From contig NW_006767454.1 of assembly GCF_000264995.1 (NCBI RefSeq), forward strand, positions 156,088 to 220,087: a stretch of DNA of 64,000 bases, given 5' to 3'. This document shows, one piece after another, positions 52,753 through 64,000 of this stretch (position 1 is its first letter; the number at the start of each line of letters is the position of its first letter). This stretch comes from Punctularia strigosozonata HHB-11173 SS5 (taxonomy: Eukaryota > Basidiomycota > Agaricomycetes > Corticiales > Punctulariaceae). A program made the translations under genes and the position numbers. Below the pieces are notes generated by a model that searched no databases, was not told the origin of the DNA, and saw nothing but the letters and a program-made list of their open reading frames with translations.

Positions 52753-55729
52753 TCAGTCTTCTAAGAGTCCGAGTTCTCGATCCCGCTTAGCTCTCCTCAG
52801 CAACGCACGTTCTTCATTGGTCATTGCGTGCCAACCATCCACGGTATCCTCTGGCGGCAGCATTAGCTTGAAGATGACTTCAAGGGGTAATCGCGTACCT
52901 AGCTCCATCTCCCACTGCTCCTCCATCTCGAGCTCCTTCTTCGTCTTCTTCTTGGGCGGTGGCGGAGGAGGGGCTGGAGGTGGCGTACGTCGGTTGGGAT
53001 GCAAGGGCGCAATCCGTGATAACGCGGATCTGGGGAAAGTCAGGCATCGCCTTGCATGGCATATGAATGCTGCGCTTACCTTGATGACTTCGCGAACGGC
53101 GAATAGCTCTTGCCGTTGGGTGCGGGGGAGGAAAATGGCGCGCCAGCCGTTGCCGCCTTCGCGGACGCTCGGCGGATGAGCTCTGACATGGGCGTTGATC
53201 TCGTGCTGGCGATGCTGCTCGAGCGCCTGACAGCCGAGAAAGTCGTGTTCGCAGGTCTCGGTAGAGGAGCAGGTGTGACAGGAGCGGCGGGCGAAGTGGA
53301 CCGGGGCTTTGACGGCAGAGCGACGGCCGAGGAGCGCGACGATTGCGATCTTGGTGGCGTGGACGGACGGATGTTCTCCTTCGATCCGGCCAGAGGTTGC
53401 ACTGGATCGGGATCCGATGTGGGAGTCAGCTCGTCCTCGTCGTCACCCGGCAGGTCAGAGCGCGCATGCGTGGTTCTGGGTACGTCTGGGCGGACATCGT
53501 CATGGTCATCGTCTTCGTTCGCGACGGTTTTTTGCTTCTTCTTTGAGCTTGTACTCGGTTTCGCCGGCTTGCGGGCAGGACCATGCTCGTCGTTACTATC
53601 AGCAAGTGAGCTCGCGTCTTTCTTCGCCTTAGAGCCCAATTTGCCGGCTTTGCGCTTCGGGGGCGGCATCGCCCCATACTCAGCGTCGTCACCGTCCGCA
53701 AAGTCGTCCGTGTCCTTCGGCCTGGCTTTGCGTTTTTGTGTTCCTGTTCGGCTCGCCTTGGCAGATATCTTCTCGCTAGCTGGAAGTGCAGGTTGCTCGA
53801 CGGGCTCGTCGTCATCGGAGCTGATGATATGCTGGGTGCGTGAACGGGCTGGAGGCTTGTCGGTCCTGGAACCGTCAAACGGCGGTAGGGCCAGGGGATC
53901 GTCCCCGTCTGACACCGGATCCGCGTTAGAACCTTGTAGCTGCGGGGCTGGCGCCGGATTCGGAGCGATGCCGAGCCCATCCTCGTCTTCCGAGTCGACG
54001 ATGAACTCGGCGCTGGTGACCTTCAGCGTCTCCTTGCCTTTCGCCTTCGCCCTCGCCGATTTTTTGACACCTGCATCATTTGCAGGTGTCGAGCTCTTCG
54101 TCGGCCTCCTCTTCGTGCCCTTCTCCTTCTCCTTTTTCGTGCTTTTCTTCTTCTTCGTCGAGGATTGCTCGGCCCCGTCCCAGTCGGCCTCGTCTTCCGC
54201 GTCCACCTTGGATCGCTTCTTCTTCTTCGGCTTTGGGTTGTCCAGAGCGAAGTCGGCGTCGAGGTCGACGCCCGAGTCTGAAGGATGCCTTTCCTGATCG
54301 CCGCGGGAACTCTCGGGCTTCCCGAGACCTGGTATACCGGAAGCAGACGAACTGGGAGCGAAGAAGTTGCTCGGTTCGGGCATGCGGGGCGGGGGCAGCG
54401 GCATCACGACCTCGACTTGGCGTCGTGGCGCTGGCACCGAGTCTGGCGTGGAGTTCGGGAGGATGGAGGACGGCGGCAAGCCGAAGTCGCTCGTGGCGAT
54501 GGGGAGGGTGATCAGGGATTCCTGAGAGCGGGGTGGCGCAAAGGGCTCGGGGTCGGTTTGGGAGGGTATGAACAGCGGTTCCGCGTGGAAAGGAGGGAGT
54601 GGCGGTGGGGATGCGCGTTTACGGCCAAGCGGGCGAGGTTTGGGCAGTGCTTTCTTGCATGGGTCGGGTTCCGCGGGAGGGTCTCTGCGATAGAGGGAGG
54701 AAGAATACGCGTTGTCGTCATCGTCATTCTGAACATTGGGTTTGACGTTCTTCGACGTCTTGGTCTTCTTCTTGGGTGGAGCTGTGTCGCGATCCTTGGC
54801 CGTAGCTGTGGACTTGGACTTGCTGAAGGGAGCTTTGAGCTTTGACGTGTTCGCGGACTGGATGGCTTCGTCGTCCGAGTCCCAGTCTAGCTCGATAACG
54901 TCGGCGTCTGGTATTGGTACCATCGCCTTCCGCCGACGCATTTTGGCGCGGTCCGCGAGACTTGAGAAGGGCACGTCACCTGCAGTCGCGTTCGGCACAC
55001 GCGCAGTGATGCTGTCGTGTTCTGGAGCCGCTCCTGCATACAGCGACGAGTCGAGGTTGCTGGGGCCGGCTTCTGGGGGCGACCGCGACGCCTTGCTATA
55101 CGTCTTGATCGGACGCGGTTTTGGACGCGCCTTCGCGCTCGACGTCGACGCCGTTTCGATGGTGGAGACGACAGAGTCGACCGCTGGCGGTTTATGCGTG
55201 AAAGACGTGATGCTCGAGATCGTCGCGTCACGTCGGGCTGAAGCAAAGGTGGTATCTGCGGTTTCGACGAAGGACGCCTGGTCTTCAACAGCTGAGATAA
55301 ATCCCTGCACGCATATGTTGGACATGGGCTTGCTTACCAATGGCCTTATCCATCCCCGGTCCGGTTGGCGATGCGTAATCCTCGTCCTCGCTGTCCGGGA
55401 TCACCTCGGACAAGTCTACAGACCCTTTTGCTGTCATAACCTTAGCCAGATTCTCTGCTACCGTGCTTTCAATGCGCGTCCAGCCGAAGAGACTATGGAA
55501 AGATCAAGACAAAGATATGTATGTATAGCATGGAGGCACTCGTAGGCCAACGAGCCATGGGCCGTGGTGGCGTGAGTAGAAATCGCACAGCCTCGATCGC
55601 CGCGTTCGCCGCCGGGTAGGTAGGTATATTGCCGACGAGGTCCCGGTAGCGGAACAGCCGGTTGCTGCGCTGCACGTACGCCACTCGTGCAGTCGACAGC
55701 CGTTGCCTATGGTGGTCCGTATCGGACAA
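52753..55729 (-). CDS. Large disordered Lys-rich nuclear protein, 5' end unresolved
   Basis: Two 3' junctions are clear: exon 53029-52753 and exon 55291-53080 join in phase (FAKSSR/SALSRIAP), and 55338 joins 55291 (GMDKAI/AVEDQASF). Upstream sequence up to about 55729 also looks coding (RDLVGNIPTYPAANAAIEAV) but its junction to the 3' part is not resolved, and no ATG is assigned. The long middle exon is low-complexity: many KKKK, SDDDE and PPP runs and probable nuclear localisation signals (PKKKTKTSK, KPKKKKRSK). The C-terminus is a short folded part (EEQWEMELGTRLPLEVIF ... LLRRAKRDRELG). A nuclear scaffold or chromatin protein is inferred. I do not recognise the family. The long antisense frame at 53110-54297 is a shadow. 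Confidence 0.6.
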
Positions 55730-55748
55730 AAATAAAGTCAGTCTGAGA

Positions 55749-56246
55749 ATTCATGTGAATTCGCGCATTTTCATCCAAAATCATGCGGATTCACTCAAAC
55801 TCATCCGTTTTCACTCGTTTTCACCCAAGTTCATCTGTGTTCACTTGTTTTCATTCCTTTTCACTCGTTTTCATTTTTCATTCACTTTCACTCGTTTTCA
55901 TCTGTCTCAAGCACAGCCACGAGTTCTTATCTGTCCTTCACTCAAGTTCATTCAAATTCATTCAAATTCATTCAGCCACATAATCCACACCTGTTCACTG
56001 TTCATCCAATTTCATCCAAATTCATTCACTCAGTTTTTCATTTTCATTCAGATTCACACACTTTCATGCGGATTCATGCCGGATATTCATCCATTTTCAC
56101 GCATCTTCATGCAAATTCATGTGAGTGCACTCGGTTCACGCACTTTCACCTAGATTCATTCACTTTCACTCGGATTCATTTGGATTCACCTAGATTCACC
56201 CACTTTCATCCACTTTCACTCAAATTCATCCATTTTCATTCGCTTT
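55749..56246. repeat. 10-bp tandem repeat, TTCA-based decamer array
   Basis: About 500 bases of near-exact 10-base periodicity with consensus near TTTTCACTCG (units CACTCGTTTT, CATCCGTTTT, CACTTGTTTT, CATTCCTTTT and variants; further right TTCATTTGGA, TTCACCTAGA). TTCA recurs about every 10 bases through the whole stretch. It begins right beside the 5' end of the Lys-rich gene and ends just before the first ATG of the next gene. The unit is close to one turn of the DNA helix. Confidence 0.8.
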
Positions 56247-56258
56247 CCCAGATATCAG

Positions 56259-59179
56259 ATGGTATTAAATGTGAGCGATCTGTTGATGCAAAGTTCTCAC
56301 CCCAACCCTTCCCCCTCTGTCATGTCGTCAACTGTTCTGGAGGAACGTGGAGCTTGTGTCATCTGCAGAGCAAGCAAACCTCCTGACCGGAGATGTGCTG
56401 GATTTGTGCTGTCTGATGGACCTCAAACCCCTCACAGTCCGTCCATGGTCCACTATGTATGTTCACACTATTGCGTGTTGGATGCCTGTTTTGACGCAGT
56501 GTTATTCAGTGCCCTACCCATGGCTCGGAACATTGCTCCTTCCGTGATTGCCCTTACTACTGCCATACACTCAATGGCCTTCCCCTTGGAAGTTTAAACA
56601 CTTCTATGGCCCGTGGTGGAACACAGCAATGCGGGGGGTTCTTCTTGGTACACCTGCCTACCCATGTTCTGTATTCTCCACTATTGACTCTGTTACCTAG
56701 CTGGAGCCTGTCTGGAGGCTGACCTCTGCATGTATATGTGGCCAGCCCATTGGTGTCCACAATCTCCGGAATACTGGAAGTGCAATGTGAGTATGTCAAC
56801 AACATCATTCCGCCCTGACCTTACATTTGTTATTAGTACATTGCCTGATCCCGACTTGCTCCCTTCTGTTGCCACCAGCTCTCCCTCCGCACCAGCTCGG
56901 GTGACCACTGCCCTTGCCAGTATCCCCTTGGCTTCCCCTATCCAAGCATTCATCGGTCTCAGGGCAGCCATTGGTGGCGAGGCAGGATGTCGAACTGCAG
57001 CTGAGCGCCACCGTGAGCTCATCATCCGCCGCAGTGATGGCCAGCGGCTAACCAACCCCCGACCCTTTCCTCAAGGCTTGTCCAACACCAGAGCCATAGG
57101 CCCACCATCTGGTGTACCATCCACTACAACCTTCCGCGGACTGTTGTTTCCATGGGTGGTAAGTCATGTCTTCGCTATGGACTATACCGTTCTCTTATAT
57201 GTAATTCAGCCTCGTGAGACAGGTTCTGACCTGGCTGGGATCTATGCTGCTCCAAAGGTTACATATAACAACAATCAATTTGGCCAAATGCAACTCCGTG
57301 CTCAGAACACGAACCTCACCTGGACATTCGAGCTTAGCGGCACCGATTCAGTGTGGCGACAGCTTAATGACTTGGTCTTAGCACGCTGCGAGGAACTTGG
57401 TGTCGTGGTGTCCTGCCGTCCCTTTGACATAACATATAGTGTCACGACCATGGAGTTTCTCTTGTTAGCCCCTGGTTCAACATCGCGTGCCACCGGCAAC
57501 GTATCGTATAAGCCTGCATCACTAACTCCGGACACCTTCACCACTGCAACGCTTCTCAAGAAGCCATATGCCAGTACACAAAATCACCTTGACCGTCTTC
57601 CTATCCTTATCATCGGTTTGTCTGTTATAATATAAGCGCACACGGATGTTGATCATTGTTGTCTAGCTCCACGTTTTGGACATCTTAAGGGACCTCTTGG
57701 AGCGTTGGCTCAGGGTCACGATGATATTCTTCATCCCGATAAGACTCACAGCTGCTGGCCTCACCGTATCATGGGCATGCCAGTGGTATGCTTACCCAAT
57801 TGTGTCCTGGAGCCTCAAGGTAGTCCTGAGCCTGGTGACAGGCCACACGCTGAGCTGCCCTCTCCTTCATCTGTTGTTGAGGATGATCATGTACGTATCC
57901 AATATCAGTAGCATAATCTCAGATTGCATTACTGACTGTATTATAGTTTCCTAATTCCGTTCACGAAATGCTACATCTTTTCACCCAAACGGCTACTACC
58001 GAACCTGTGGGGTCAAGGGGTTTGCTCCATGCTCTTGACCAGATATCGAGCATCCCAACCTCTACGTATACATTTCCAGCTTCCCCCAATCTGCCTCCAA
58101 CACCAGCCCTTACCAGCACAGATCAGGCTAACCAGCTTCCAACTCTTCCTGATAGTATCCATCTGTCCTCTCCTGAGCAGCTGGAACGGATGTCAATACA
58201 ACATTCTGGCCGCACCGTTAGCCCAATTGTTGTTCATTCATGGTCGCCGTCGCCTCAGGTATGTAAACATGACCTTGCTTATTCTCTTGAAACCTATAGC
58301 AGTGTCATACTCGCCATCATGTAGCACCTTCAGCAGTATTTGTTCCCAGCACCAACCCCCTGAGCAATACTACAATCACTGTATACCCATCTCCTGTAAG
58401 TGTTATATATATGAGCTCTGAGAGTTTGAGCTTACAACCTGATAGGAACGCCAACGCTGGCCATTGGGTTTTGTACACTCGAGGGTCAAGTCATTTGTTC
58501 CATTCACAGGTCCTGATATCAACACCCCTGTCATCTGGACCAAGCAGATCAGGGACAACATGCCTCATATTGCATACTCTGATTTCCCATACTTTTTTGG
58601 ACCAACGGTCGATATTCTTGCACAAGTGTTCATCTTATTCATTGCTTATCAGCTCTTTCCTGGCAAGAAGCAGACCAACGTACTGTGGCAACAGATGTTA
58701 TGGCAACATTTTCTGGAAGATAACGTCCAGGTCAAATTTGTCCCCTTGAACGCTCTTCTTGGACCAACACGAACCTTTGTTGTGTAAGTCCTGCTCATCT
58801 AGAAGCAACCACATACCCATCGCCTGCTTTGATTCACAGTGGCCAGGGTATTGGGCAAGCCCCTGAAGCGGCAGTCTGGAGACATGAATGCCAGCTAATG
58901 GTCATTGAAGAATATCATTGGACGCAACATGGTGACTTCTACACCCTTCGCTTCCATCCTGCCACCAACCAGATGCTTCACCGTGGCGTTATGTTGCAGG
59001 TTGCCGGATTTATGACCATGGCGCACTGTTTCCATCTGAAGGCTGCCCCACCGAGCATGTCTCTGTCAGAGTACGCGCTGGAGCTCCTAGGAGCGGCGCG
59101 GATCCCCCAGGACGGCGGTGGAGATGCTGTTGCACAAGGCAGGGAAGCAACTGAGAATATATACAAAGATATGAGATGA
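56259..59179 (+). CDS. Unrecognised multi-exon gene, repeat-type region
   Basis: A series of open frames on one strand, each bounded by plausible splice sites, suggests one gene. Parts: a Cys-rich piece (CVICRASKPPDRRCAGF near 56360), a 300-codon frame (56730-57635) with no known domain, a Pro/Ser-rich middle (57968-58324), and a C-terminal part with VIWTKQIRDNMPHIAY (58525) and YFFGPTVDILAQVFILF, then GQGIGQAPEAAVWRHE and a further GxxxxAGFMTMAHCFHLKAAPP. The last part recalls the N-lobe of HECT-type ubiquitin ligases but this is a weak impression. Exon borders were not fixed. It may be truncated at 59100 by inserted sequence. Confidence 0.4.
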
Positions 59180-59379
59180 ATACACATACCTGTCGCACAA
59201 GGCAGGGAAGCAACTGAGAGAACAAGTCTGAGTTGCTCCCTGGTGCGACAGGCGACTATATAGTAGCTGAGTGATCCATCAGCAACATGAGGGATGGTCC
59301 AATGAGAGAGAGGGAGGCTCCTTGGGTGCCCGGCACGTGACCAGTGGAATGGCCTAGGAAGGCCGCGCAAGGTGCGGAG

Positions 59380-59500
59380 GCCCTAGGAGACCCGAAAGGA
59401 TAGAAGAATGTATGGACCTCCTAGGAAGCCCCGAAAGAATAGAAAGAGTATCTGGGAGCTCCTAGGAAACCTGAAAGGGTAAAAAGAGCGTGTGGGGAAT
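59380..59500. repeat. Minisatellite, three units of about 40 bp
   Basis: Three imperfect units each starting CCTAGGA(G/A) and containing CCGAAAG-ATAGAA or a variant: about 59380-59420, 59421-59461, 59462-59500. A 28-base duplicate (GCACAAGGCAGGGAAGCAACTGAGA) is also present at about 59134 and 59195, just to the left. Confidence 0.6.
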
Positions 59501-60330
59501 GCGGGAAAACAGGGAAAGACGAGTACTGGAGGCGTGCCATGACACGGAGGAGCAGAAGTCAATCGTCGTCCACATGGTGCCGAAGGTCACTTGCCCAAGC
59601 GGCAAGCTCGCTCGTCGTTGCCAAGCGGAGGCTCCTTTGCCCCCTTCGATGCCCTCTGCTTCGGCTCACCCTATCGCCATGCCACATCGCAGCGGCAGCG
59701 TACAGCTCACAGGCTCTCAAGCGGCCGCTGCTGGCATGCTCTCTCGCTCGGAGCCGCACGCGGCGTCCTCTGTCCCTCATCCCGTGGTGCGCCGATCTGT
59801 CACCACGGAGCCTGTCGCCAGTGCCACTCTCGCTTTCCTCATCTGCGACGATATCACCGCGCCAGCACCCTCCCCCACTCCCCCTATGCCTACGGGCGGA
59901 ATGTCTATGCTGCTTACGTAATCAATACATTCACTAGTAGTACTCGATACAATTTTGTCACTTATATAAAATATGATGACAAATAATAACTCTACTAGAA
60001 TTTGAATGATTACCAGTGATATATAATAAATAAATAAAAGTGATTTTATTCAGATGACTACAGTATCTATCGAGCATATGATTGCTGTAGAGCTTACATA
60101 GGATATACAGTTTCAGTAGCACTAAGGTGTGAGCTATATAGCACTGAGGTATGCCCTACATAGCTACTATAGCCATGACAGTACCCACTATAGCACCTAT
60201 AGCACTATGATAGCATTGGCTGGCAGATATTTAGCACGGGTAGCAAAGGACATCGCTATGGACCTATGGAGGCTATATGGGACTATGTAGTGCCATATAG
60301 TGATCTAGATTTTTTCAGATGATAGAAAGT
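59501..60330. other. Possible open frame, then AT-rich island
   Basis: Overlapping open frames from 59501 to 59940 (Ala/Ser/Pro-rich) have no domain or splice support. From about 59935 to 60330 the sequence becomes AT-rich with recurring CTATAGCA and TATATAG words, unlike the GC-rich surroundings of the gene block. This is probably repeat-derived spacer. Confidence 0.45.
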
Positions 60331-63060
60331 TGCTGATGTTCCTCAGGAACTCTGTGAGGAGTTGGAGTGTCTTGTCAATGCCACAGTTCCAGAAGATGCC
60401 ACCACAGATAGCAAGTCAGATTTAATGCCCTTATCTGAAGACAAAGTTCCCCTACATGTACCAGTAAGGTATAGCCTGTCAACAAATTATGATGTACAAT
60501 GGCATTACTGATGCAACATTAGATCACCAGATGGGCAACTCAACCATGCAATCCATGACCTTCAGCGTACTCTCACCAAAAAGTGTCACAATGCATTCCA
60601 AGCTCCTAGTATGACTGATTAATACCTGCTCCGGCAATGTACACCTCATCGCCCATGTAGAACACTTTCCTTGGATTGATTTCAAGAAGGAAGTTTGCAT
60701 CCTCACCAAGAAGAAGTATTCATCATCAAACTTGATTGACACTCTGGATATCGATGATTGGGAACTTGCCCCAGAAGAATTGTGTATTGGAGTTGACAAG
60801 ACTGATGTGCCTCTCTTCATGCAAATCAACAATTTTGGCACACGGAAGATCTGGGTATGTTTCCAGTAGTTGTTTTTGCCACACCACTGACTCCATTTGT
60901 TATTCTAGATTGAAACATACACAGCACTGCTCCAATTTGGCCACTCATCTGGAATGACAATGGAGACTTTGCAAGGTGCCAAAAGGAATGATTGTAGAAG
61001 CAGGGCTAGTTACCATTTGGCTGGCACTGATGAGGTGTGCAGTTGCATCAATCTCTGTCCTGCATGGCATGCGATAGGCCATATGGTGTGTTTGTACTTC
61101 TGTCACTAACCACTGGTATCCTTACCCAGTACTTCAGCATGAGGCTGCCAAGCCTTCCCAAGACATGTGCAAGACCAGCCAGCAGTTGGCAGCTCCTCCA
61201 ATCTAGTGTTGGCACTCCAGTTGTACTCAGAGGGCATCACCTATGTACTCAATGCCCTAGATCCTGCTCACTACCATGCTCACAAGAAGCTGCCTCATGC
61301 AGCTGTACTCGAGAATACCTTTGTCAAGGCTATGCAAACCATTGATCCCATCCTTTTCCATGCATGGTCTGTGATCTTCAACCACTAAACTCGTCATCAC
61401 CAGGACAGAAGGGATCCTACACATGGCTGGGAAGCCTTGACTGCTTTGGGGCTCTTTCGAGGAGGGAGGGGAGGATGATTTTATATTCCCAGACTCAAAG
61501 TGATCATCCCATTCCTCAGCACATGCAGGAGAAGATATCACCTTTGATCAAACCGTTTGTTTTTGTATGTGGCGCCGTATATCACCACAATATATTGCAA
61601 CTCATCGGAGCTATCATGCAGATGTGGCTTCCATACAATCGCACCCCACCAGAGAATGATGCATTCGGTGTGGTTTTCGTCGAAGGATCCAGGTCAGACG
61701 AGATCATCATCCCACTGGACCTAGCTTCGTTCAAAGGTCTTTGACACGGACCTATGCTTCCTCCGAAGTGGCATGCCAGTGATCTTCTTACCGACGTCAT
61801 CCATCTCCTCACCGGGATCCCTTCTTACCCACTTGTAGTTTCCAATCGTGCACGTCCAGAACTGGCCAGTCCGTTCAGCCTTGCCGCTGTCGAACGTATT
61901 TCTGGCCCCTGGACTGAAGTTCGGGCGCCGGCGGCGGTGCCGCCTACTGTCAATGCCCCTCCCCCTGCCGCTGACGCTCCTGCTGCCCGTGCTCCTGCTG
62001 CCCCTCTGGCCTCCGCTGAAGGTGCTCCTCCCATGGGCATGACTGCTGCCGCTGCCGCTGCCACCCTCCCCTCCAACTATGCTAATAATGCTGCCGCTAT
62101 CTGAAACGTCGATCTTGCAGTTCAGGCAGCCAGACAAGCTGCTCTTCAAGCCAAGGAGGCCGCCCTTTCAAAGGCTCCCACATCCCACAGATCAATTATC
62201 CAGTACACGGTGAAAAGCCTCCCTGAAGATTTCCCCTCGGTCTTGCATCTCAAACCAGATGACGCCCCCGCCTTCCTTGTTTGTGCAGATTACCAGTACA
62301 CAGAATGCATTGCCTCTGACCTCATGGTGGAAGGGGCTTTGCACAAGACACTGGTCCATATTCAAGACTATAAGAAGCAATACCCCTCCCTCTTTCATCG
62401 GAAGACAGCCTCACTCTCCTCACCCCCGACGTGGTGGCTATTAATGATTGCTCTTTCCCATTGGGTGCTGTCCAAGCCGGTATGTTCTTTGGCAGCTCTC
62501 CATGAGAGGAGTTGCTAATTTCTAATAGGAGGGACACACACCGTTGGCATTAGCGATTATCTTAGGCAGCAAGGACACAGCAAAAGTCCCACTCTACTTT
62601 GAGTATTTACATGGGGCCAAAGAGAAGATCAAGGCTTTTGACTCAAAGATAGTCTACACGACCCCCGGGAGATCACCTCCTCTGCCCTCAAGGACGAACA
62701 TCGGTTCCAAGAATTGGCTAAGTACATACGCGTCATCTTAATGGAGCATTACTCTTCTAATTTCCCTTTGCATTTGACAGCACGTCCATCGACGAGCCAT
62801 TCCTGCAGAAATGTCGGGAGGTTGTAGCAAGCAAACACCTCCTACTCGATACTTCCCCTAAAGATACCTAGGTGGGCCTATGTATTACGTTTTGATCCTT
62901 GACTCATCAGGAAATTGATCAGATCCTTGCTAGGCCAACAGGAGGCATCAGGAAGAGGCAGCTTGGAGGTATCGAGCGCTGATAGTATTATCGTGCCAAA
63001 AACATGCAGGCGAGAAAAGCTGGAGACGTGTCAGCATCGGGTCGGTAAGTTGGAGAGGTC
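60331..63060 (+). pseudogene. TET/JBP-like 2-oxoglutarate dioxygenase relic and linked coding remnants
   Basis: Coding pieces on one strand: an acidic N-terminal part (ELCEELECLVNATVPEDA near 60355), a part with FKKEVCILTKKKYSSSNLI (60690), then LYSEGITYVLNALDPAHYH and ILFHAWSVIFNH (to 61388). Directly after comes TRHHQDRRDPTHGWEAL ... ALGLFRGG, where HxD and the following FYIPRL match the fungal TET/JBP iron-binding core. In-frame stops lie at the join and after the glycines, so it is broken. Downstream pieces (LPPKWHASDLLTDVIHLL; an Ala/Pro-rich run at 61930-62050; VKSLPEDFPSVLHLKPDDA; ARPTGGIRKRQLGG) belong to the same or a neighbouring gene. Fungal TET/JBP genes are often carried near KDZ-type DNA transposons. 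Confidence 0.5.
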
Positions 63061-64000
63061 GGTGGAATCGAGTACGGATGCGGACCAAGCCTAAGCTCAT
63101 GCGCTAGGCTGCTACGCGCTCTGAGTCTGCAGGGAGAGAGAGTATAAAGCTTAGTCAATATTCGAACTGAAGTTCTACAGTACAGTTTGATGTTTTAAAT
63201 ACATAAAATGGAACAATGGTGAAGTCATAGATGCGGAGTTCAGAGGCACCACTTGACACACAAAGGACACATATGGAGATGAAAGGTACATGGAATACAA
63301 AGGGAACATATTGAGAGAAGGGGTGGAAGTAACAGTCCAAAAGATCCATTGCAAGCAACGGGAAACTAAAGTCTACAAAGGGAAACTATGATGTCAGATC
63401 AAAGGGAACAGGAATCAGGAAAGTCAGAGTTGAATCCGTTCAGAGATTCAGAATCACCGGGGTGTTGAGCCACCGGTGGCCCGGTGCATATGATAAATGT
63501 ATCCTGCTCTCAGCCGAAACAGGAAAGGCAGGATCGGTGTCGGCAAAGAAGATCGGCGGGGAGCAGATTGGTGTGACAACTACCAAGGGAATCAAATGGG
63601 AACAATGAGGATTTATCAGTGGATATATGTTGCTTTTTTGCTCACTCTCCATGTATGTTCTGTGGCCATGCGTGGTCTCAAGAACAACAAATGTGATGGC
63701 CTGAAACAAAGGCAAAGCACAGTGAAGAGTGTTTACACGTTATCAGAATGGGGCATGTGATCATTGACATAGGGGGTGCCTGGGTTCGGTGGCCCACATT
63801 GAAGTCAATGGACAGCAGGGCGGTGACAATGCTGAGCCATGCTTGTGCTACCAGCATAGACGCTCGATGACCAAGGAGTGGTCTGATATGGGCATCCTTG
63901 TAGTGGCTATACAGTGAGAAGGTCAAGGCAGATGCCATCTGTGAATCTGCACCACTGTTGCATGGTAGTATGCACCAATCTGCTTGCGCAAATGCGCTCA
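63061..64000. other. Repeat-like end region, no supported gene
   Basis: Up to the window end, only short open frames on either strand (for example an antisense frame at 63440-63715). A purine-rich tract with GGGAAC words lies at 63290-63420. The gene content, if any, is unresolved. Confidence 0.35.

Noticed and set aside
53110-54297. 395-codon plus-strand frame
   Set aside because: It is the antisense shadow of the Lys-rich protein; the minus strand gives coherent splice junctions and nuclear-localisation-type runs, while this frame is Ser/Leu/Gly/Arg-rich low complexity.
55749-56246. CRISPR-like regular repeat
   Set aside because: Unit is only 10 bases with no spacers and the organism is a eukaryote; it is a tandem repeat.

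Overview
The window is nuclear DNA of a basidiomycete fungus, most likely an Agaricomycete close to the polypores. This rests on genes split by many GT-AG introns of about 50-60 bp, a DUF6535 membrane protein (a basidiomycete-expanded family), a 901-residue fungal-type peroxisomal beta-oxidation enzyme, and a TET/JBP-like dioxygenase relic. No rRNA, confident tRNA, CRISPR array or bacterial-type operon was seen. I rebuilt most genes by hand by finding exon junctions that restore a family-conserved frame. About 85 introns were resolved this way, and exon coordinates are given in the entries.

Left part (1-8.1 kb): a broken class 3 lipase at the edge, two orphan reading frames, a foldback (inverted repeat) element, a decayed fragment of the downstream FHA/G-patch gene, an F-box gene and the intact FHA/G-patch gene. 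Next (8.1-22.4 kb): a small gene whose ATG lies 46 bp from the ATG of the multifunctional beta-oxidation enzyme (FOX2 type, 24 exons, AKL C-terminus), an unknown 260-residue protein, SDS22, the DUF6535 protein, a TPR relic and a CCDC174-like nuclear protein.

Middle (22.4-31 kb): a duplicated module. Two paralogous small proteins with a repeated G-x-M-x-S-x-Y/H-G-F motif and matching TATA promoters each face an NmrA/isoflavone-reductase-like gene. A third reductase copy follows, and a decayed WD40 gene lies inside the array. No core biosynthetic enzyme accompanies the reductases.

Housekeeping block (31-55.5 kb): an RRG7-like nuclease-fold protein divergent from DBR1 (lariat debranching), ARP3, a vacuolar Ca2+/H+ exchanger, a LysM protein with a Cys-rich N-terminus, a small MITE/tRNA-like repeat cluster, allantoinase, two tandem unknown paralogues, ribosomal protein P0, a 1072-residue helical protein and a long disordered lysine-rich nuclear protein. 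Five or six introns in this block and in SDS22/CCDC174 appear to use GC instead of GT donors, all beginning GCG.

Right end (55.7-64 kb): a sharp change to repeat-type DNA. It begins with about 500 bp of a 10-bp tandem repeat, then an unrecognised multi-exon gene of repeat character, a minisatellite, an AT-rich island and the interrupted TET/JBP-like relic. The host gene density of the left 55 kb ends at the decamer repeat.
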